Shown here: piece by piece, positions 54,048 through 63,946 of the stretch
Numbering within the stretch: position 1 is the stretch's first letter
How the letters are laid out: every line of letters starts with the position of its first letter
Assembly: GCA_900552005.1 (NCBI GenBank)
Contig: URXU01000001.1
Coordinates: forward strand, 62,001 to 126,000
DNA: 64,000 bases
Source: an uncultured Phascolarctobacterium sp.
Lineage (GTDB): Bacteria; Bacillota; Negativicutes; Acidaminococcales; Acidaminococcaceae
Direction: 5' to 3'
Position numbers and translations under genes: made by a program
The notes under the pieces: generated by a model
What the model was told of the DNA's origin: nothing
The model's input: the letters and a program-made list of their open reading frames with translations, nothing else
The model's database searches: none

Positions 54048-57000
54048 TTATTTGAAATAGTTAACACCGGATTTAAACAGCATCTGATCTTTATTGCCGT
54101 AAATGTTTCTGTACAGACCGTCAGCAAAACGTTCCGTATGACCCATTTTGCCCAAAACGCGGCCGTCAGGACTGGTAATACCTTCAATTGCGTACAAGCT
54201 GCCATTAGGATTATAAGGCATGTTCATAGTCGGCTGACCTTGTTCGTTAACATACTGCGTAGCTACCTGACCGTTGGCAAAGAGTTCTTTGATTACTGCT
54301 TCCGGTGCATAGAAACGTCCTTCACCGTGAGAAACAGCAATGGCATGTTCATCGCCAGGCTGGCAGCAGCTGAGCCACGGAGATTTATTGGAAACCACCC
54401 TGGTAGTAACAATCTGAGAAATATGTCTGCCGATATTATTAAATGTCAGAGTCGGGGAATCAGCAGTCAAATCTCTGATTTCACCATAAGGCACTAAACC
54501 AAGTTTAATCAGAGCCTGGAAGCCGTTGCAAACGCCCAGCATCAAGCCGTCACGGTTTTCCAGCAAATCGCTTACAGCTTCCTTGATCCGCGGATTTCTG
54601 AACATAGTAGCAATGAATTTACCGCTGCCGTCCGGTTCGTCACCGGCGCTAAAGCCGCCAGGAATCATAATAATCTGGGAATTGTTAATATATTTAACCA
54701 TCTGTTCCACAGATTCTTCAATAGCCTGAGCTGTCAGATTACGAACAACAAAGGTATCAGCTACAGCACCGGCATCTTCAAAAGCTCTGGCACTGTCATA
54801 CTCGCAGTTATTGCCGGGGAACACCGGAATAAATACGCGCGGTTTAGCAATCGTTACAGGAGCAGTAAGCGGCAATTCTGCTTTAAATAACGGCTGGCAG
54901 ATATCTTGCGGTTCTTCAACATCCGGCAGTTTATACGGGAAAATACCCTGCAGCGGCTGCATATACGCTTCCTTAGCTTGCGCATCGCTGATAACCGTAT
55001 CATTAATGGCAATTTCAGCCTTATCAGTCAAATGACCAAGCAGCATATAATCCAGTCCATCAAATAATTCTTCCGGTTCTGCTCCGTCAGCCAATTCCAG
55101 TACGATACCGCCAGGCTGCAGAGTAAAGAGATTATCCGTATCATTAAACGGTTTGATAAATTCGAAGCCCAGTCTGCTGCCAAGGCACATAGTAGTTATC
55201 AGTGCAGCGATACCGCCGTCTTTAACGGCAGCAGCAGCAGCAATTTTACCATCATTCATGGCATTATGTACGGCAGCAAGATTTTTCTTCAATACGGAAA
55301 AATCAGGCACCTCTGCATTATCGCGCGGGCAGGACAGGAAAATAACCTTATCCCCTGCTGCCTTGAAATCGGAAGAAACGGCTTTATTTCCGTCAATTAC
55401 GCCTACAGCAAAAGAAACGAGCGTAGGCGGCACAGTTTTATCCATAAAAGTACCGGACATACTGTCCTTGCCGCCAATGGCCGGCAAATCCAGCGCATCT
55501 AAAGCGGTATATGCACCCAGCAAAGCACTGAACGGCTGACCCCAGCTGGTGCTGTCATGCAGTTTCGGGAAGTATTCCTGTAAAGTCAGGCGGAGTTTAG
55601 CAGGGTCTGCCCCCAAAGCAACTGCGCGCACTACGGATTCCGTTACTGCATACATCGCTCCATGGAACGGGCTCCAGCAGGCTACCTCCGGGTTATAACC
55701 GCAGGCCATAACGGAAGCCGCGGCAGTTTTGCCGTGCAGTACTGGTATTCTTGCTACCATGCCTTCGGAAGGAGTCAGCTGAGTTTTACCTCCAAACGGC
55801 ATCATTACCGTACCGCGGCCAATAGTGCTGTCAAAACGTTCTGACAGGCCTTTTTGGCTGCAGACATTAAGGCGGCCCAGGTTATTCAGCCAAGCTGTTT
55901 TCAAATCAGCCGCAGCTGTAACTGCCTCCGGAACTTTTTCAAATACATTTTCACCTTCAGCTTCTGCCACAGTCACAGCAGTATGCTGCGCTACGCCGTT
56001 AGTATCCAAAAACGCTCTGGACAAATCGACAATCTTATCGCCACGCCAGTACATTACAAGACGAGGATCTGCAGAAACTTCTGCTACTACTGTTGCTTCC
56101 AGATTTTCCTGATCGGCAAAACCGATGAATTTATCCTTATCAGCGGCAGCAATAACAACGGCCATGCGTTCCTGAGATTCTGAAATAGCAAGTTCAGTGC
56201 CATCCAGACCTTCATATTTTTTAGGAACCTTATCCAGATTAATTACCAAACCGTCAGTTAACTCGCCAATAGCAACTGAAACACCGCCGGCGCCAAAATC
56301 ATTGCAGCGTTTAATCATTGCGGTTACTTCAGGATTGCGGAACAGACGCTGAATTTTTCTTTCTGTAGGCGGATTGCCTTTTTGTACCTCAGCGCCGCAA
56401 TTCATCAAAGAATCTACAGTGTGTTCTTTAGAAGAACCGGTTGCGCCGCCGCAGCCGTCTCGACCGGTTTTACCGCCAAGCAGTACTACGATATCGCCGG
56501 CAGCAGGTCGTTCACGGCGAACTGCGCTGCGGGGAGCAGCACCGATAACCGCACCGATTTCCATACGTTTGGCCACAAATTTATCGTGATAATATTCCTG
56601 TACATGACCGGTAGCCAAACCAATCTGATTGCCGTAAGAGCTGTACCCAGCCGCGGCACCGATAGTAATTTTTCTCTGCGGCAGCTTACCAGGCAAAGTT
56701 GCATCAATAGGTACGCGAGGATCGGCAGAACCGGTTACGCGCATAGCCTGATAAACATAGGAGCGGCCGGACAGGGGATCGCGGATGGCGCCGCCAAGAC
56801 AGGTTGCCGCACCGCCGAAAGGTTCGATTTCAGTAGGATGATTATGAGTTTCATTTTTAAACATAACCAGCCAGTCCTCAGTTTTGCCGTCAACTTCAAT
56901 CGGCACTACAATGGAGCAGGCATTAATTTCTTCAGAAGCATCCAAATCATTCAGCTTGCCCTCGGCACGCAGTTTCTTCATGCCGATAACGGCAATATCC

Positions 57001-57821
57001 ATCAAAGTTACCGGTCTCTCGGTAGCTTCGCCGTAAACACAGTCGCGAGCAGCCATGTATTTATCGTATGCTTCCTGAATCGGCTTGGTATAAACGCCGG
57101 GAATGATTTCTACATCATCAATCTGTGTCATAAAGGTAGTATGACGGCAGTGATCGGACCAATAGGTATCAAGCACTCTGATTTCAGTAATAGTCGGTTC
57201 ACGGTGTTCTTCACTAAAATATTTCTGACACCAGAGCAAATCTTCCAGACTCATGGCCAGGCCAAGTTCTTGACGCAGCTTTTCACCCTCATCACGTGTC
57301 ATGGTCAAAAATCCGCTGATAGATGTAATCTTGCCCGGTTCTTCGCAAGTGCTTTCCAAGGTTTCCGGTTTAGACCATTCAGCTTCGCGGGCTTCAATGG
57401 GGTTAATGCAGTAGGCTTTAATTTTTTCAAATTCTGCCTGATTTAAAGCACCCTCCAGAACATAAACCTTAGCCGCTGCCACAACCGGACGATCTTTTTG
57501 AGTAATCAGCTGAATGCATTGTTCAGCAAAATCTTCACGCTGGTCATACTGTCCCGGCAAAAGCTCTACGGCAAATGCAAATTCGCCTTCTGCAACCTGC
57601 AGCTCTTCCGTTACCGTATCAACCGGAGGTTCAGACAGCACAAGCTCTTTAGCCATTTTAAATTCGCTGTCATCAAGGCCCATTACATCATAACGATTAA
57701 TGATACGAATATTCTTCAGGCCCGTCATCCCCAGATTATTGCGCAAATCGCTTAACAGGCCATGTGCTTCAACCGCAAAAGCATCCTTTTTTTCCACATA
57801 AATTCTTCTGATACTGCTCAT
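54048..57821 (-). CDS. purL: Phosphoribosylformylglycinamidine synthase (single-chain, glutaminase included)
   Basis: Catalyses the fourth step of purine synthesis (FGAR + Gln + ATP to FGAM). A PurS-like N-terminal part, two AIRS-type ATP-binding halves (HNHPTEIEPFGGAATCLGGAIRD; VVLLGGKTGRDGCGGATGSS) and a C-terminal class-I glutaminase with nucleophile Cys in GVCNGFQAL and AVSHGEGRFYA are joined in one 1257-residue chain. This is the clostridial long form (FGAM synthase clade II), not the split PurLQS of Bacillus. ATG 57821 is set by GGAGG 8 bases upstream. It follows the Eis-like gene by 29 bases and is not grouped with other pur genes here. Confidence 0.96.
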   Translation of the reverse strand: MSSIRRIYVEKKDAFAVEAHGLLSDLRNNLGMTGLKNIRIINRYDVMGLDDSEFKMAKELVLSEPPVDTVTEELQVAEGEFAFAVELLPGQYDQREDFAEQCIQLITQKDRPVVAAAKVYVLEGALNQAEFEKIKAYCINPIEAREAEWSKPETLESTCEEPGKITSISGFLTMTRDEGEKLRQELGLAMSLEDLLWCQKYFSEEHREPTITEIRVLDTYWSDHCRHTTFMTQIDDVEIIPGVYTKPIQEAYDKYMAARDCVYGEATERPVTLMDIAVIGMKKLRAEGKLNDLDASEEINACSIVVPIEVDGKTEDWLVMFKNETHNHPTEIEPFGGAATCLGGAIRDPLSGRSYVYQAMRVTGSADPRVPIDATLPGKLPQRKITIGAAAGYSSYGNQIGLATGHVQEYYHDKFVAKRMEIGAVIGAAPRSAVRRERPAAGDIVVLLGGKTGRDGCGGATGSSKEHTVDSLMNCGAEVQKGNPPTERKIQRLFRNPEVTAMIKRCNDFGAGGVSVAIGELTDGLVINLDKVPKKYEGLDGTELAISESQERMAVVIAAADKDKFIGFADQENLEATVVAEVSADPRLVMYWRGDKIVDLSRAFLDTNGVAQHTAVTVAEAEGENVFEKVPEAVTAAADLKTAWLNNLGRLNVCSQKGLSERFDSTIGRGTVMMPFGGKTQLTPSEGMVARIPVLHGKTAAASVMACGYNPEVACWSPFHGAMYAVTESVVRAVALGADPAKLRLTLQEYFPKLHDSTSWGQPFSALLGAYTALDALDLPAIGGKDSMSGTFMDKTVPPTLVSFAVGVIDGNKAVSSDFKAAGDKVIFLSCPRDNAEVPDFSVLKKNLAAVHNAMNDGKIAAAAAVKDGGIAALITTMCLGSRLGFEFIKPFNDTDNLFTLQPGGIVLELADGAEPEELFDGLDYMLLGHLTDKAEIAINDTVISDAQAKEAYMQPLQGIFPYKLPDVEEPQDICQPLFKAELPLTAPVTIAKPRVFIPVFPGNNCEYDSARAFEDAGAVADTFVVRNLTAQAIEESVEQMVKYINNSQIIMIPGGFSAGDEPDGSGKFIATMFRNPRIKEAVSDLLENRDGLMLGVCNGFQALIKLGLVPYGEIRDLTADSPTLTFNNIGRHISQIVTTRVVSNKSPWLSCCQPGDEHAIAVSHGEGRFYAPEAVIKELFANGQVATQYVNEQGQPTMNMPYNPNGSLYAIEGITSPDGRVLGKMGHTERFADGLYRNIYGNKDQMLFKSGVNYFK

Positions 57822-57850
57822 AAAATCAGCCTCCAATTTTTATTTGAGGA

Positions 57851-59026
57851 TTAAAAATACTCGTTGATAAAGTTCCGGCATTTTGAAAACATGCCGTCTA
57901 ATACTTGCAGTTTGTCTGCGTCAGTACAATCTGCCAAACCGGCTTCCGCCAGCTCTGAAGCTGTAAATGCCCCAAAATACATTTGTGTAAAGGCACCCAT
58001 ATCCATGGTAACATCTTCCTGCTCCGTCGTGCTAACTGCAGTTATTTTTCCCTCAGCCGCAGTTAATTTTAGCAGATGGTTATTTCCGTCAATAACATTG
58101 TCTGTTAAAAGTACATTAACACTGCCATCAGGAATACTGCTGTTCACGGGTAATTTACTGAGCGCCAGACGTGCATCAATGCAGCGCGCCATCATAAACG
58201 GCTGCAGGCTGCCGCTTAGCTGCTGATCAGTAAACTGCAGATAGGTCTTATCCCAGGATTCCGCGAGCCAGTTAAATGTGGCTGCTTCACTTTTATGCTG
58301 CGCCGCATATTGCAGCAACCGGTTTTTCACCTGCTGTGAACCAGCTAAAAGTTCAAGCACCATAAAACAGCCTTCTTTGAGCTGATACAGCATATAGCCC
58401 GCAGGCTCTTCCTGTTGATAGCAGACAGCGCAGCGTACATGCTCCAGACCATGCACTTTCAATAGTTTATTCCACTGGAAATCAGTACGTTTGGGAACAG
58501 CATGCCACTGCTTAGTAATATTATAATAAATTTTAGACAAAATTTCCTTATTCAAAGGCAAATATTCTACCTTTAGGCCCCCCGATGCCGCTGCCATGCG
58601 CAGCTGGGAAAGCTGCATGGAATATTGATGTCTAAAATAGCAGTAAGCAAACTGATAAGGCTGATAAATTCCTGCATAAATAGGCATCAGCAAAACAAAC
58701 GGAATGCTCTGCGTCCGTAAAATATCAAAGGTCGTTTTTAAAAGCGGTTTAAACAGATGACTGCCCCGGGCCTGAGGCGCTGTTGCCACACCGACGATAT
58801 AAGGCGTCAGCTGTTCAAAGCCTCTAATCTGCAGCATATACGGATTAAGATGCAGCATATTAATTAATCTATCCTGCTCATCAAAACCGCCAATAACCAT
58901 ATTATCCTTGCCGCAGAATTCACTGAAATACCACTGATAAAAAGGTTCATCCTTCTTTTCAAAAGAATAATCCCAAAGATCCATTACCTGCGGCATCCAT
59001 TGTTCATTAACCATTCTGAAAATCAT
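57851..59026 (-). CDS. Eis-like GNAT N-acetyltransferase
   Basis: 391 residues with the three-part Eis layout: an N-terminal GNAT domain with acetyl-CoA loop VGVATAPQARGSHLFKPLL (residues about 80-98), a second degenerate GNAT region, and a C-terminal sterol-carrier-like domain (from about 285). PIYAGIYQPYQFAYCYFRHQY is conserved in the family. Eis enzymes acetylate amines, including aminoglycosides in mycobacteria; the natural substrate here is unknown and resistance should not be assumed. It sits between a DUF2156 gene (9-base gap) and purL (29-base gap), all on the same strand. GAGG precedes the ATG. Confidence 0.87.
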   Translation of the reverse strand: MIFRMVNEQWMPQVMDLWDYSFEKKDEPFYQWYFSEFCGKDNMVIGGFDEQDRLINMLHLNPYMLQIRGFEQLTPYIVGVATAPQARGSHLFKPLLKTTFDILRTQSIPFVLLMPIYAGIYQPYQFAYCYFRHQYSMQLSQLRMAAASGGLKVEYLPLNKEILSKIYYNITKQWHAVPKRTDFQWNKLLKVHGLEHVRCAVCYQQEEPAGYMLYQLKEGCFMVLELLAGSQQVKNRLLQYAAQHKSEAATFNWLAESWDKTYLQFTDQQLSGSLQPFMMARCIDARLALSKLPVNSSIPDGSVNVLLTDNVIDGNNHLLKLTAAEGKITAVSTTEQEDVTMDMGAFTQMYFGAFTASELAEAGLADCTDADKLQVLDGMFSKCRNFINEYF

Positions 59027-59035
59027 ATTTTAACC

Positions 59036-59926
59036 TCAGCCAATAATTAAACTGTATTTTTTCACCATGAATTCCGGATGATATGATTCTTTCGCCCGGC
59101 GCAAACCTTCGTGCCCCATATCCTCTTCCCTGTTCAAATATGTAACATCCTGCCAGGCATGCTCAGCAAATTCCTTATTAATAGCGGTGTACAGGCCTCT
59201 GATTTCGGCATTGGCTTTTTCTACGTGAAGTACTGCCGTATCATCATTAATTTTCTTGCCGAAACTAAATGCCTCAATCTTGCCATAAACACGAATGGCA
59301 CCACCGCGCAGCTCCAAGGCATCAAAATTTGTCAATGCCTGCCTGATGGCATATTTTTCACATATTAAGGATGGGTCTTCATGCATACGGTCATCACACC
59401 ATTTTTCCCCAAAGCCTAAACATTCGGCAATATTGTTGCCGTTAATTGGTTCATAGACATAATCTGGATAACTCTTTTTAAAAGCATTATAATGATTTTT
59501 CTGACCATGATACTTTCTTCCGGATAAGCTGGCCAGTTTTTCTCTCAGATAAACATAATCCCAATTATCACGGTCTTCAATAAATTCAGCATCCGGCATA
59601 ACCTTCGCCAAGCGCTCCTTAATATTTTCATAGATGCCGTGTATTTCAAAAGGCTTCCCTTGGGCAAACTCTTTCAATTCCTGAATAACCAAAGGTAAGT
59701 CTTCATCTTTACCGCCAAAAGGCGGCAAGAAAAAGTCAACATTATCACGTTTTACTTTTATCAATAAAAATCCGTGGGCTACGCACCAGTAAATATGATA
59801 ACAATCTCTCCAGACAAATAAATTGGAAAAGGCACATTCACTGCCGCGATATAACGGACTGGACATATAGCTTTCAAATAATTCTTTTTGTTCAAGTGTT
59901 ACCGCTTTAAACTCTAAAATCGTCAA
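59036..59926 (-). CDS. DUF2156 family protein (GNAT-fold, MprF C-terminal-like)
   Basis: 296 residues of the DUF2156 family, related to the aminoacyl-tRNA-dependent transferase domain of MprF. Visible motifs are CAFSNLFVWRDCYHIYW near residue 32, LASLSGRKYHGQKNHYNAFKK, and NREEDMGHEGLRRAKESYHP, which marks the CoA/tRNA-side fold in the family. It has no membrane helix. The start is ambiguous: TTG 59926 is only 2 bases from AGGAGG, whereas ATT 59920 is 8 bases away. First of the DUF2156-eis-purL set. Biochemical role unknown. Confidence 0.88.
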   Translation of the reverse strand: MTILEFKAVTLEQKELFESYMSSPLYRGSECAFSNLFVWRDCYHIYWCVAHGFLLIKVKRDNVDFFLPPFGGKDEDLPLVIQELKEFAQGKPFEIHGIYENIKERLAKVMPDAEFIEDRDNWDYVYLREKLASLSGRKYHGQKNHYNAFKKSYPDYVYEPINGNNIAECLGFGEKWCDDRMHEDPSLICEKYAIRQALTNFDALELRGGAIRVYGKIEAFSFGKKINDDTAVLHVEKANAEIRGLYTAINKEFAEHAWQDVTYLNREEDMGHEGLRRAKESYHPEFMVKKYSLIIG

Positions 59927-60030
59927 TTCCTCCTATCAGAATATAAATTTTTACTTTTATATTATATCATAAAACTATGTTATGTGCTGTAAACGTTAAC
60001 TTTTTAACAGTAAGTTCACATAATAAGCAA

Positions 60031-60060
60031 GGCACTGCTTGAAACAGCAGTGCCCTGATT
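60031..60060. terminator. Hairpin after the ECF S-component gene
   Basis: 9-bp perfect stem GGCACTGCT (60031-60039) / AGCAGTGCC (60046-60054). The T-run is better on the plus strand (GATTTTTTC) than on the minus strand (TTGCTTATT), so it may be a weak terminator for the minus-strand gene. Confidence 0.5.
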
Positions 60061-60063
60061 TTT

Positions 60064-60567
60064 TCAATAGACCTTTTTTAGCTTGTTCATAATTTTTTTC
60101 GCCAATACAATGCCCGCTATGCCCGTAATAAATTGAGGTACGCTCATAGCAAATAAAATATTTTTCGTCAGTGGCCCGGCAGGAACCTGCAGAAAAACCA
60201 ATACCAATTTGGCCGCCCCAACCATCACCGCGGTTTTCCCCAGCGGCGCCAGCAGATAATCAACAAACTTGCCGGTGCTGCGCCGAGTCAGCCAAACATA
60301 CAGCAAATTACCGGCAATTACTACCGGTATCAAAAACGGCAAAGCCAGCTGTCCCTGCATGTACGCCAGTACAGGCAGCAAAAAGGTTAAAACGCAGGCC
60401 GCAGCCATACCCGCCATACGTCCGGTAATGACCAGCATCATATTAACTAATGAGCCGATAATAAAAGTACTCAAAACCGGCGGCAGCGGTAAAATCAGTC
60501 TAAGAGACTGTAGTACTGCTGCTGTGGCAATTAATAAAGCCCCCTGAACTAAAAGCCTGTTATTCAT
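60064..60567 (-). CDS. ECF transporter S component-like membrane protein
   Basis: 167 residues and about six hydrophobic segments, the size and layout of energy-coupling-factor substrate-binding subunits. The Arg-rich first loop (SLRLILPLP) and GSLVNMMLVITGRMAGMAAA in helix 2-3 resemble S components for vitamins; which vitamin is unknown. ATG 60567 is chosen; the longer frame would extend into the upstream aminotransferase gene. It starts only 4 bases after that gene's stop, so translation is coupled. No ECF ATPase or T subunit is nearby, as is usual for S components that share a module. Confidence 0.72.
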   Translation of the reverse strand: MNNRLLVQGALLIATAAVLQSLRLILPLPPVLSTFIIGSLVNMMLVITGRMAGMAAACVLTFLLPVLAYMQGQLALPFLIPVVIAGNLLYVWLTRRSTGKFVDYLLAPLGKTAVMVGAAKLVLVFLQVPAGPLTKNILFAMSVPQFITGIAGIVLAKKIMNKLKKVY

Positions 60568-60571
60568 GAGC

Positions 60572-61441
60572 TTATTTCTTGGCCGGACATTCTCTGCCAA
60601 CAAATTCCAGATAAGCCTTCTGCAGCTGCACAGCAATTTTACCGGGTTTGCCGTCGGCAATAAAGCTGCGGTCAATTTTTACTACCGGCATAAATTCGCA
60701 GCGCGGACCACAGATAAACGCTTCTTCAGCTTTTACGGCAAAATCCTTATCAAAAGCTCTTTCAATAATCTGCAGCTGCAAATCAGCCGATAATCTTTCC
60801 ATCAGAAGTTTTCTGGTAATATTTTTATGGATAAAATTATTCTCCGGATGCGTCCATAAAATACCGTCCTTATAAATGAAAAAGCTTGCTTCCGTTGTTT
60901 CAGTAATTTTGCCGTCACGTACAAACAAGGCGTCAAAAGCATTAGCGATAAATGCTTTCTGCTTAGCCATAGCTTCAGGCATTCTGTTTAAAGTATTAAT
61001 GTCGCAGCGCTGCCAGCGAATATCCTCTTCGGTAATCAAATTTATGCCTTTCTCACGCTTCTCAGCCAAAGCCTGACGGTCTACCGGTACGGCAAACATG
61101 GTCAGATTAGGTACGCACTGCTCCGGATAGCCTAAACCATAAGCGCCGCTGCCGCGGGTAATCTGAGTATAAATCTCACATTCCTGCAGGCCAGTGGCTT
61201 GCAGCAAATTTTCATGAAATTCTACCAGTTCCTCAATCATGTAAACACCGGGTATTTTAGTATGAATAACGGAATCGAATAAATTATTCATATGCGGCAG
61301 CAAAGCAAAGCAGCGGCCATTATATACGGGAACTATTTCAAATACACCGTCGCCAAAATTATGACCACGGTCATCCACATCAATGTATGCCTCCTGTTTA
61401 GGCATAATTTCACCATTAATCAAAACAAGTTCTTCAGCCAT
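60572..61441 (-). CDS. Class IV aminotransferase, D-amino-acid transaminase-like, lacking the PLP lysine
   Basis: 289 residues of fold-type IV. DRGHNFGDGVFEIVPVYNGR at residues 24-43 and IRWQRCDINTLN at 141-152 align clearly with Bacillus D-amino-acid transaminase. In that enzyme the Schiff-base lysine is in RCDIKSLN; here the position is N149 (codon AAT at 60997-60995). The PLP-phosphate loop is TETTEAS instead of the usual TEGTSSN, while E181 is kept. The enzyme may therefore be inactive as a transaminase or have changed chemistry. ATG 61441 has GGAGG five bases upstream. It is followed after 4 bases by the ECF S component. Confidence 0.85.
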   Translation of the reverse strand: MAEELVLINGEIMPKQEAYIDVDDRGHNFGDGVFEIVPVYNGRCFALLPHMNNLFDSVIHTKIPGVYMIEELVEFHENLLQATGLQECEIYTQITRGSGAYGLGYPEQCVPNLTMFAVPVDRQALAEKREKGINLITEEDIRWQRCDINTLNRMPEAMAKQKAFIANAFDALFVRDGKITETTEASFFIYKDGILWTHPENNFIHKNITRKLLMERLSADLQLQIIERAFDKDFAVKAEEAFICGPRCEFMPVVKIDRSFIADGKPGKIAVQLQKAYLEFVGRECPAKK

Positions 61442-61623
61442 ATTTACCTCCACTAATGTTTAAAAATATACTAAATCTGTATAAATTTCATATTTTCTTC
61501 ACGCAAAATACTGTATAATATCATATACAGACTAATATTATACAACATTTATCGTTTTTTGTCTTTACCCTACGCAGTTCTTCCATTTTTCTGCGTCAAT
61601 ATTTCAGAAAGTAGGATTGATTC

Positions 61624-63936
61624 ATGGCTCATTTACCGCAGATTATTATTGATTTATCTATGATTTTGCTGGTGGCTGGCTTCACCACCATTTTATTTAA
61701 AAAAATTAATCAGCCGGTTGTTCTCGGCTACATCATTGCCGGTTTTATTACGGGACCGCATTTTAACTTTTTCCCCACAATCTCGGATACAACCAATATT
61801 CAGACCTGGTCAGAAATAGGCGTTATCTTCCTGTTATTTGCTCTGGGGCTGGAATTTAGCTTTTATAAACTCAAGAGCGTCGGCAGTACGGCCTTTATTG
61901 CTGTAACTATCATTTTGGGCGGTATGTTCGGCTGCGGTTTTCTCTGCGGCAGCCTGCTTGGCTGGAACCAGACCGACAGTCTTTTTCTCGGCTGTATGCT
62001 GACTATGTCATCTACTATTATCATCATCAAAGCCTACGATGACCTTAAATTAAAAAATGAACGTTTTGCCTCCATCGTGCTGGGAATCTTAATTATCGAA
62101 GATATTGCCGCCATTGTCATGATGGTAATGGTTTCCACTCTGGCGGCTGCCACTGCCGATATTTCCACTCTTGATTTAGCCAAAAGTATCGTCAGGTTAA
62201 TTTTCTTCCTGATTCTCTGGTTTGTGCTGGGCATGTATCTCATCCCCACATTTTTTAAGAAAACAGCCAAACTGGTCAACGATGAAACTTTGATTGTTGC
62301 TTCGACCGGTCTTTGCCTTGGGATGGTCGTATTGGCAACCAATATGGGTTTTTCTTCTGCTTTGGGCGCCTTCATTATGGGTTCCCTGATTGCCGAAGCT
62401 CCTAACGCCGAACATATCGAACATCTTATTAAACCTTTAAAAGACCTTTTCGGCGCTATTTTCTTCGTATCGGTAGGCATGCTGGTTAATCCGTCTCTGC
62501 TTGTAGAATACGCATTACCCATTTTGTGCATCATTTTAGTTACTATTTTCGGTCAGATTATTTTTTCCACTACCGGTGTACTGGCATCCGGTCAGGATTT
62601 AAAAACTGCCATGCGCTGCGGCTTCAGTCTGACGCAAGTCGGTGAATTTTCTTTTATTCTTGCTTCCATGGGCAGCTCTTTAGGCCTAACCAGTGCTTTT
62701 CTCTATCCTATTATCGTTGCTGTTTCCGTAACAACTACATTCACAACGCCTTTCTGCATCATGGCCGCTGAACCGGCTTATGAAATGGTTAGTAAATTAT
62801 TGCCTGCTAAAGTGCTGAATCTTATTCAGCGTTACACTAATAACAGTACTGACAGTTCCAAGGAAGACGCGGACTGGCCTAAATTGCTGCGCGGCTATTT
62901 TACCAAGATGATTATATTCATCACCTTACTAATAGCCATTGCCACAGGTTCAAAATTCTATCTGCTGCCCTATTTCAGCAATACGTTGAACCTGCCGCTG
63001 GCCAACATACTTGCCGGTGTGATTACACTAATTATCATGGCTCCCATCCTGCGTGCCCTGCTGCAAAACAGAGCCGGAAACGCTGAGCTTTTTTCCGTTC
63101 TCTGGCTGAAAAAACGTGCCAACCATCTGCCTCTATTGATTCTGGTCTTTTTTAAAATACTTACCTCGGCCTTTGCTCTTTATTTCGTTTTCAATACTAT
63201 TATCGGCCTCCAATCCTTCTTATCCGTCATTGCCCTGCTGGCAGTATCCTACTATATTTCTTCCTCAGACTGGCTGCTCAGCGAATATCTGCGCATTGAA
63301 TCACGTTTTCTCATTAATCTTAATGAAAAACACATGCGCCGACATCGTGAAAATACAGCTGCCGATAATCCTAACTGCTTCAATTGTTTTGATCAGGAAC
63401 TGCTGCTGTCCAGCTACAAAGTACCTGCACATTCTGATCTTGTCGGCAAATCGCTTAACCAGCTTTCCTTCCGTGAACTGTATGGCTGCAATATTCTGCA
63501 GGTAACGGCATCCCAGCATATTGTTGATATGCCTGGCGGCTCCTATGTACTGGAAAAAAATTCCCAGCTGCTGATTATAGGCACTGCGGCACAAATCAAA
63601 TTGCTGAATATGTCCATCAACAGCAATAAAATTATTTTGGAATCATTGGATTCACCCATCAGTCTGCGTGAATTCATGCTGCAAAACTCTAACAAGGAGA
63701 CGGATCATTTTCTCTCCTGCGCCATCAGTATTGATAAGCACTCCCCCGTACTTGGAAAATCTCTGAAAGATGCCAATCTGCGTTATCAGTGGCAATGTCT
63801 GGTCATCGGTCTGGAACGCGGAGCCTACATTATTACCAATCCTAATGTTTCTCTGGTATTTGAAGAAGGCGATTTATTATGGGTATTAGGCAAACAAAAA
63901 ATGATCAACACCCTGGTACGCGAGGAAATACTTTAA
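61624..63936 (+). CDS. CPA2-family cation/proton antiporter (KefB/YbaL type) with C-terminal RCK_C domains
   Basis: 770 residues. An N-terminal Na+/H+-exchanger domain of about 12 membrane helices (residues 1-390) has GYIIAGFITGP, LLFALGLEFSFYKLKSVG, and the ion-site motif GILIIEDIAAIVMM. More membrane segments follow (about 420-560). The C-terminal part has two TrkA_C-type domains (about 595-670 with LVGKSLNQLSFRELYGCNILQV, and 690-765 with VLGKSLKDANL and EEGDLLWVLG). No TrkA_N nucleotide domain is seen, unlike KefB/KefC, so ligand gating may differ. Probably exchanges K+ or Na+ for H+ across the inner membrane. Promoter not clear; terminator at 63947-63982. Confidence 0.88.
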   Translation: MAHLPQIIIDLSMILLVAGFTTILFKKINQPVVLGYIIAGFITGPHFNFFPTISDTTNIQTWSEIGVIFLLFALGLEFSFYKLKSVGSTAFIAVTIILGGMFGCGFLCGSLLGWNQTDSLFLGCMLTMSSTIIIIKAYDDLKLKNERFASIVLGILIIEDIAAIVMMVMVSTLAAATADISTLDLAKSIVRLIFFLILWFVLGMYLIPTFFKKTAKLVNDETLIVASTGLCLGMVVLATNMGFSSALGAFIMGSLIAEAPNAEHIEHLIKPLKDLFGAIFFVSVGMLVNPSLLVEYALPILCIILVTIFGQIIFSTTGVLASGQDLKTAMRCGFSLTQVGEFSFILASMGSSLGLTSAFLYPIIVAVSVTTTFTTPFCIMAAEPAYEMVSKLLPAKVLNLIQRYTNNSTDSSKEDADWPKLLRGYFTKMIIFITLLIAIATGSKFYLLPYFSNTLNLPLANILAGVITLIIMAPILRALLQNRAGNAELFSVLWLKKRANHLPLLILVFFKILTSAFALYFVFNTIIGLQSFLSVIALLAVSYYISSSDWLLSEYLRIESRFLINLNEKHMRRHRENTAADNPNCFNCFDQELLLSSYKVPAHSDLVGKSLNQLSFRELYGCNILQVTASQHIVDMPGGSYVLEKNSQLLIIGTAAQIKLLNMSINSNKIILESLDSPISLREFMLQNSNKETDHFLSCAISIDKHSPVLGKSLKDANLRYQWQCLVIGLERGAYIITNPNVSLVFEEGDLLWVLGKQKMINTLVREEIL

Positions 63937-63946
63937 GTTACTCTGC

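Noticed and set aside
56382..57446. Long plus-strand open frame of 354 codons opposite purL
   Set aside because: Fully antisense to conserved PurL domains, no RBS, no recognisable motif; a shadow frame.
57851..59026. Aminoglycoside-resistance gene (eis)
   Set aside because: The family is broad and no resistance context is present; sequence similarity alone does not support a resistance call.
59927..60030. Possible riboswitch or purine-responsive leader upstream of the DUF2156-eis-purL set
   Set aside because: There are short stems (for example TTATGTG / CACATAA) but none of the conserved purine-riboswitch landmarks, and purL is the third gene, not the first.
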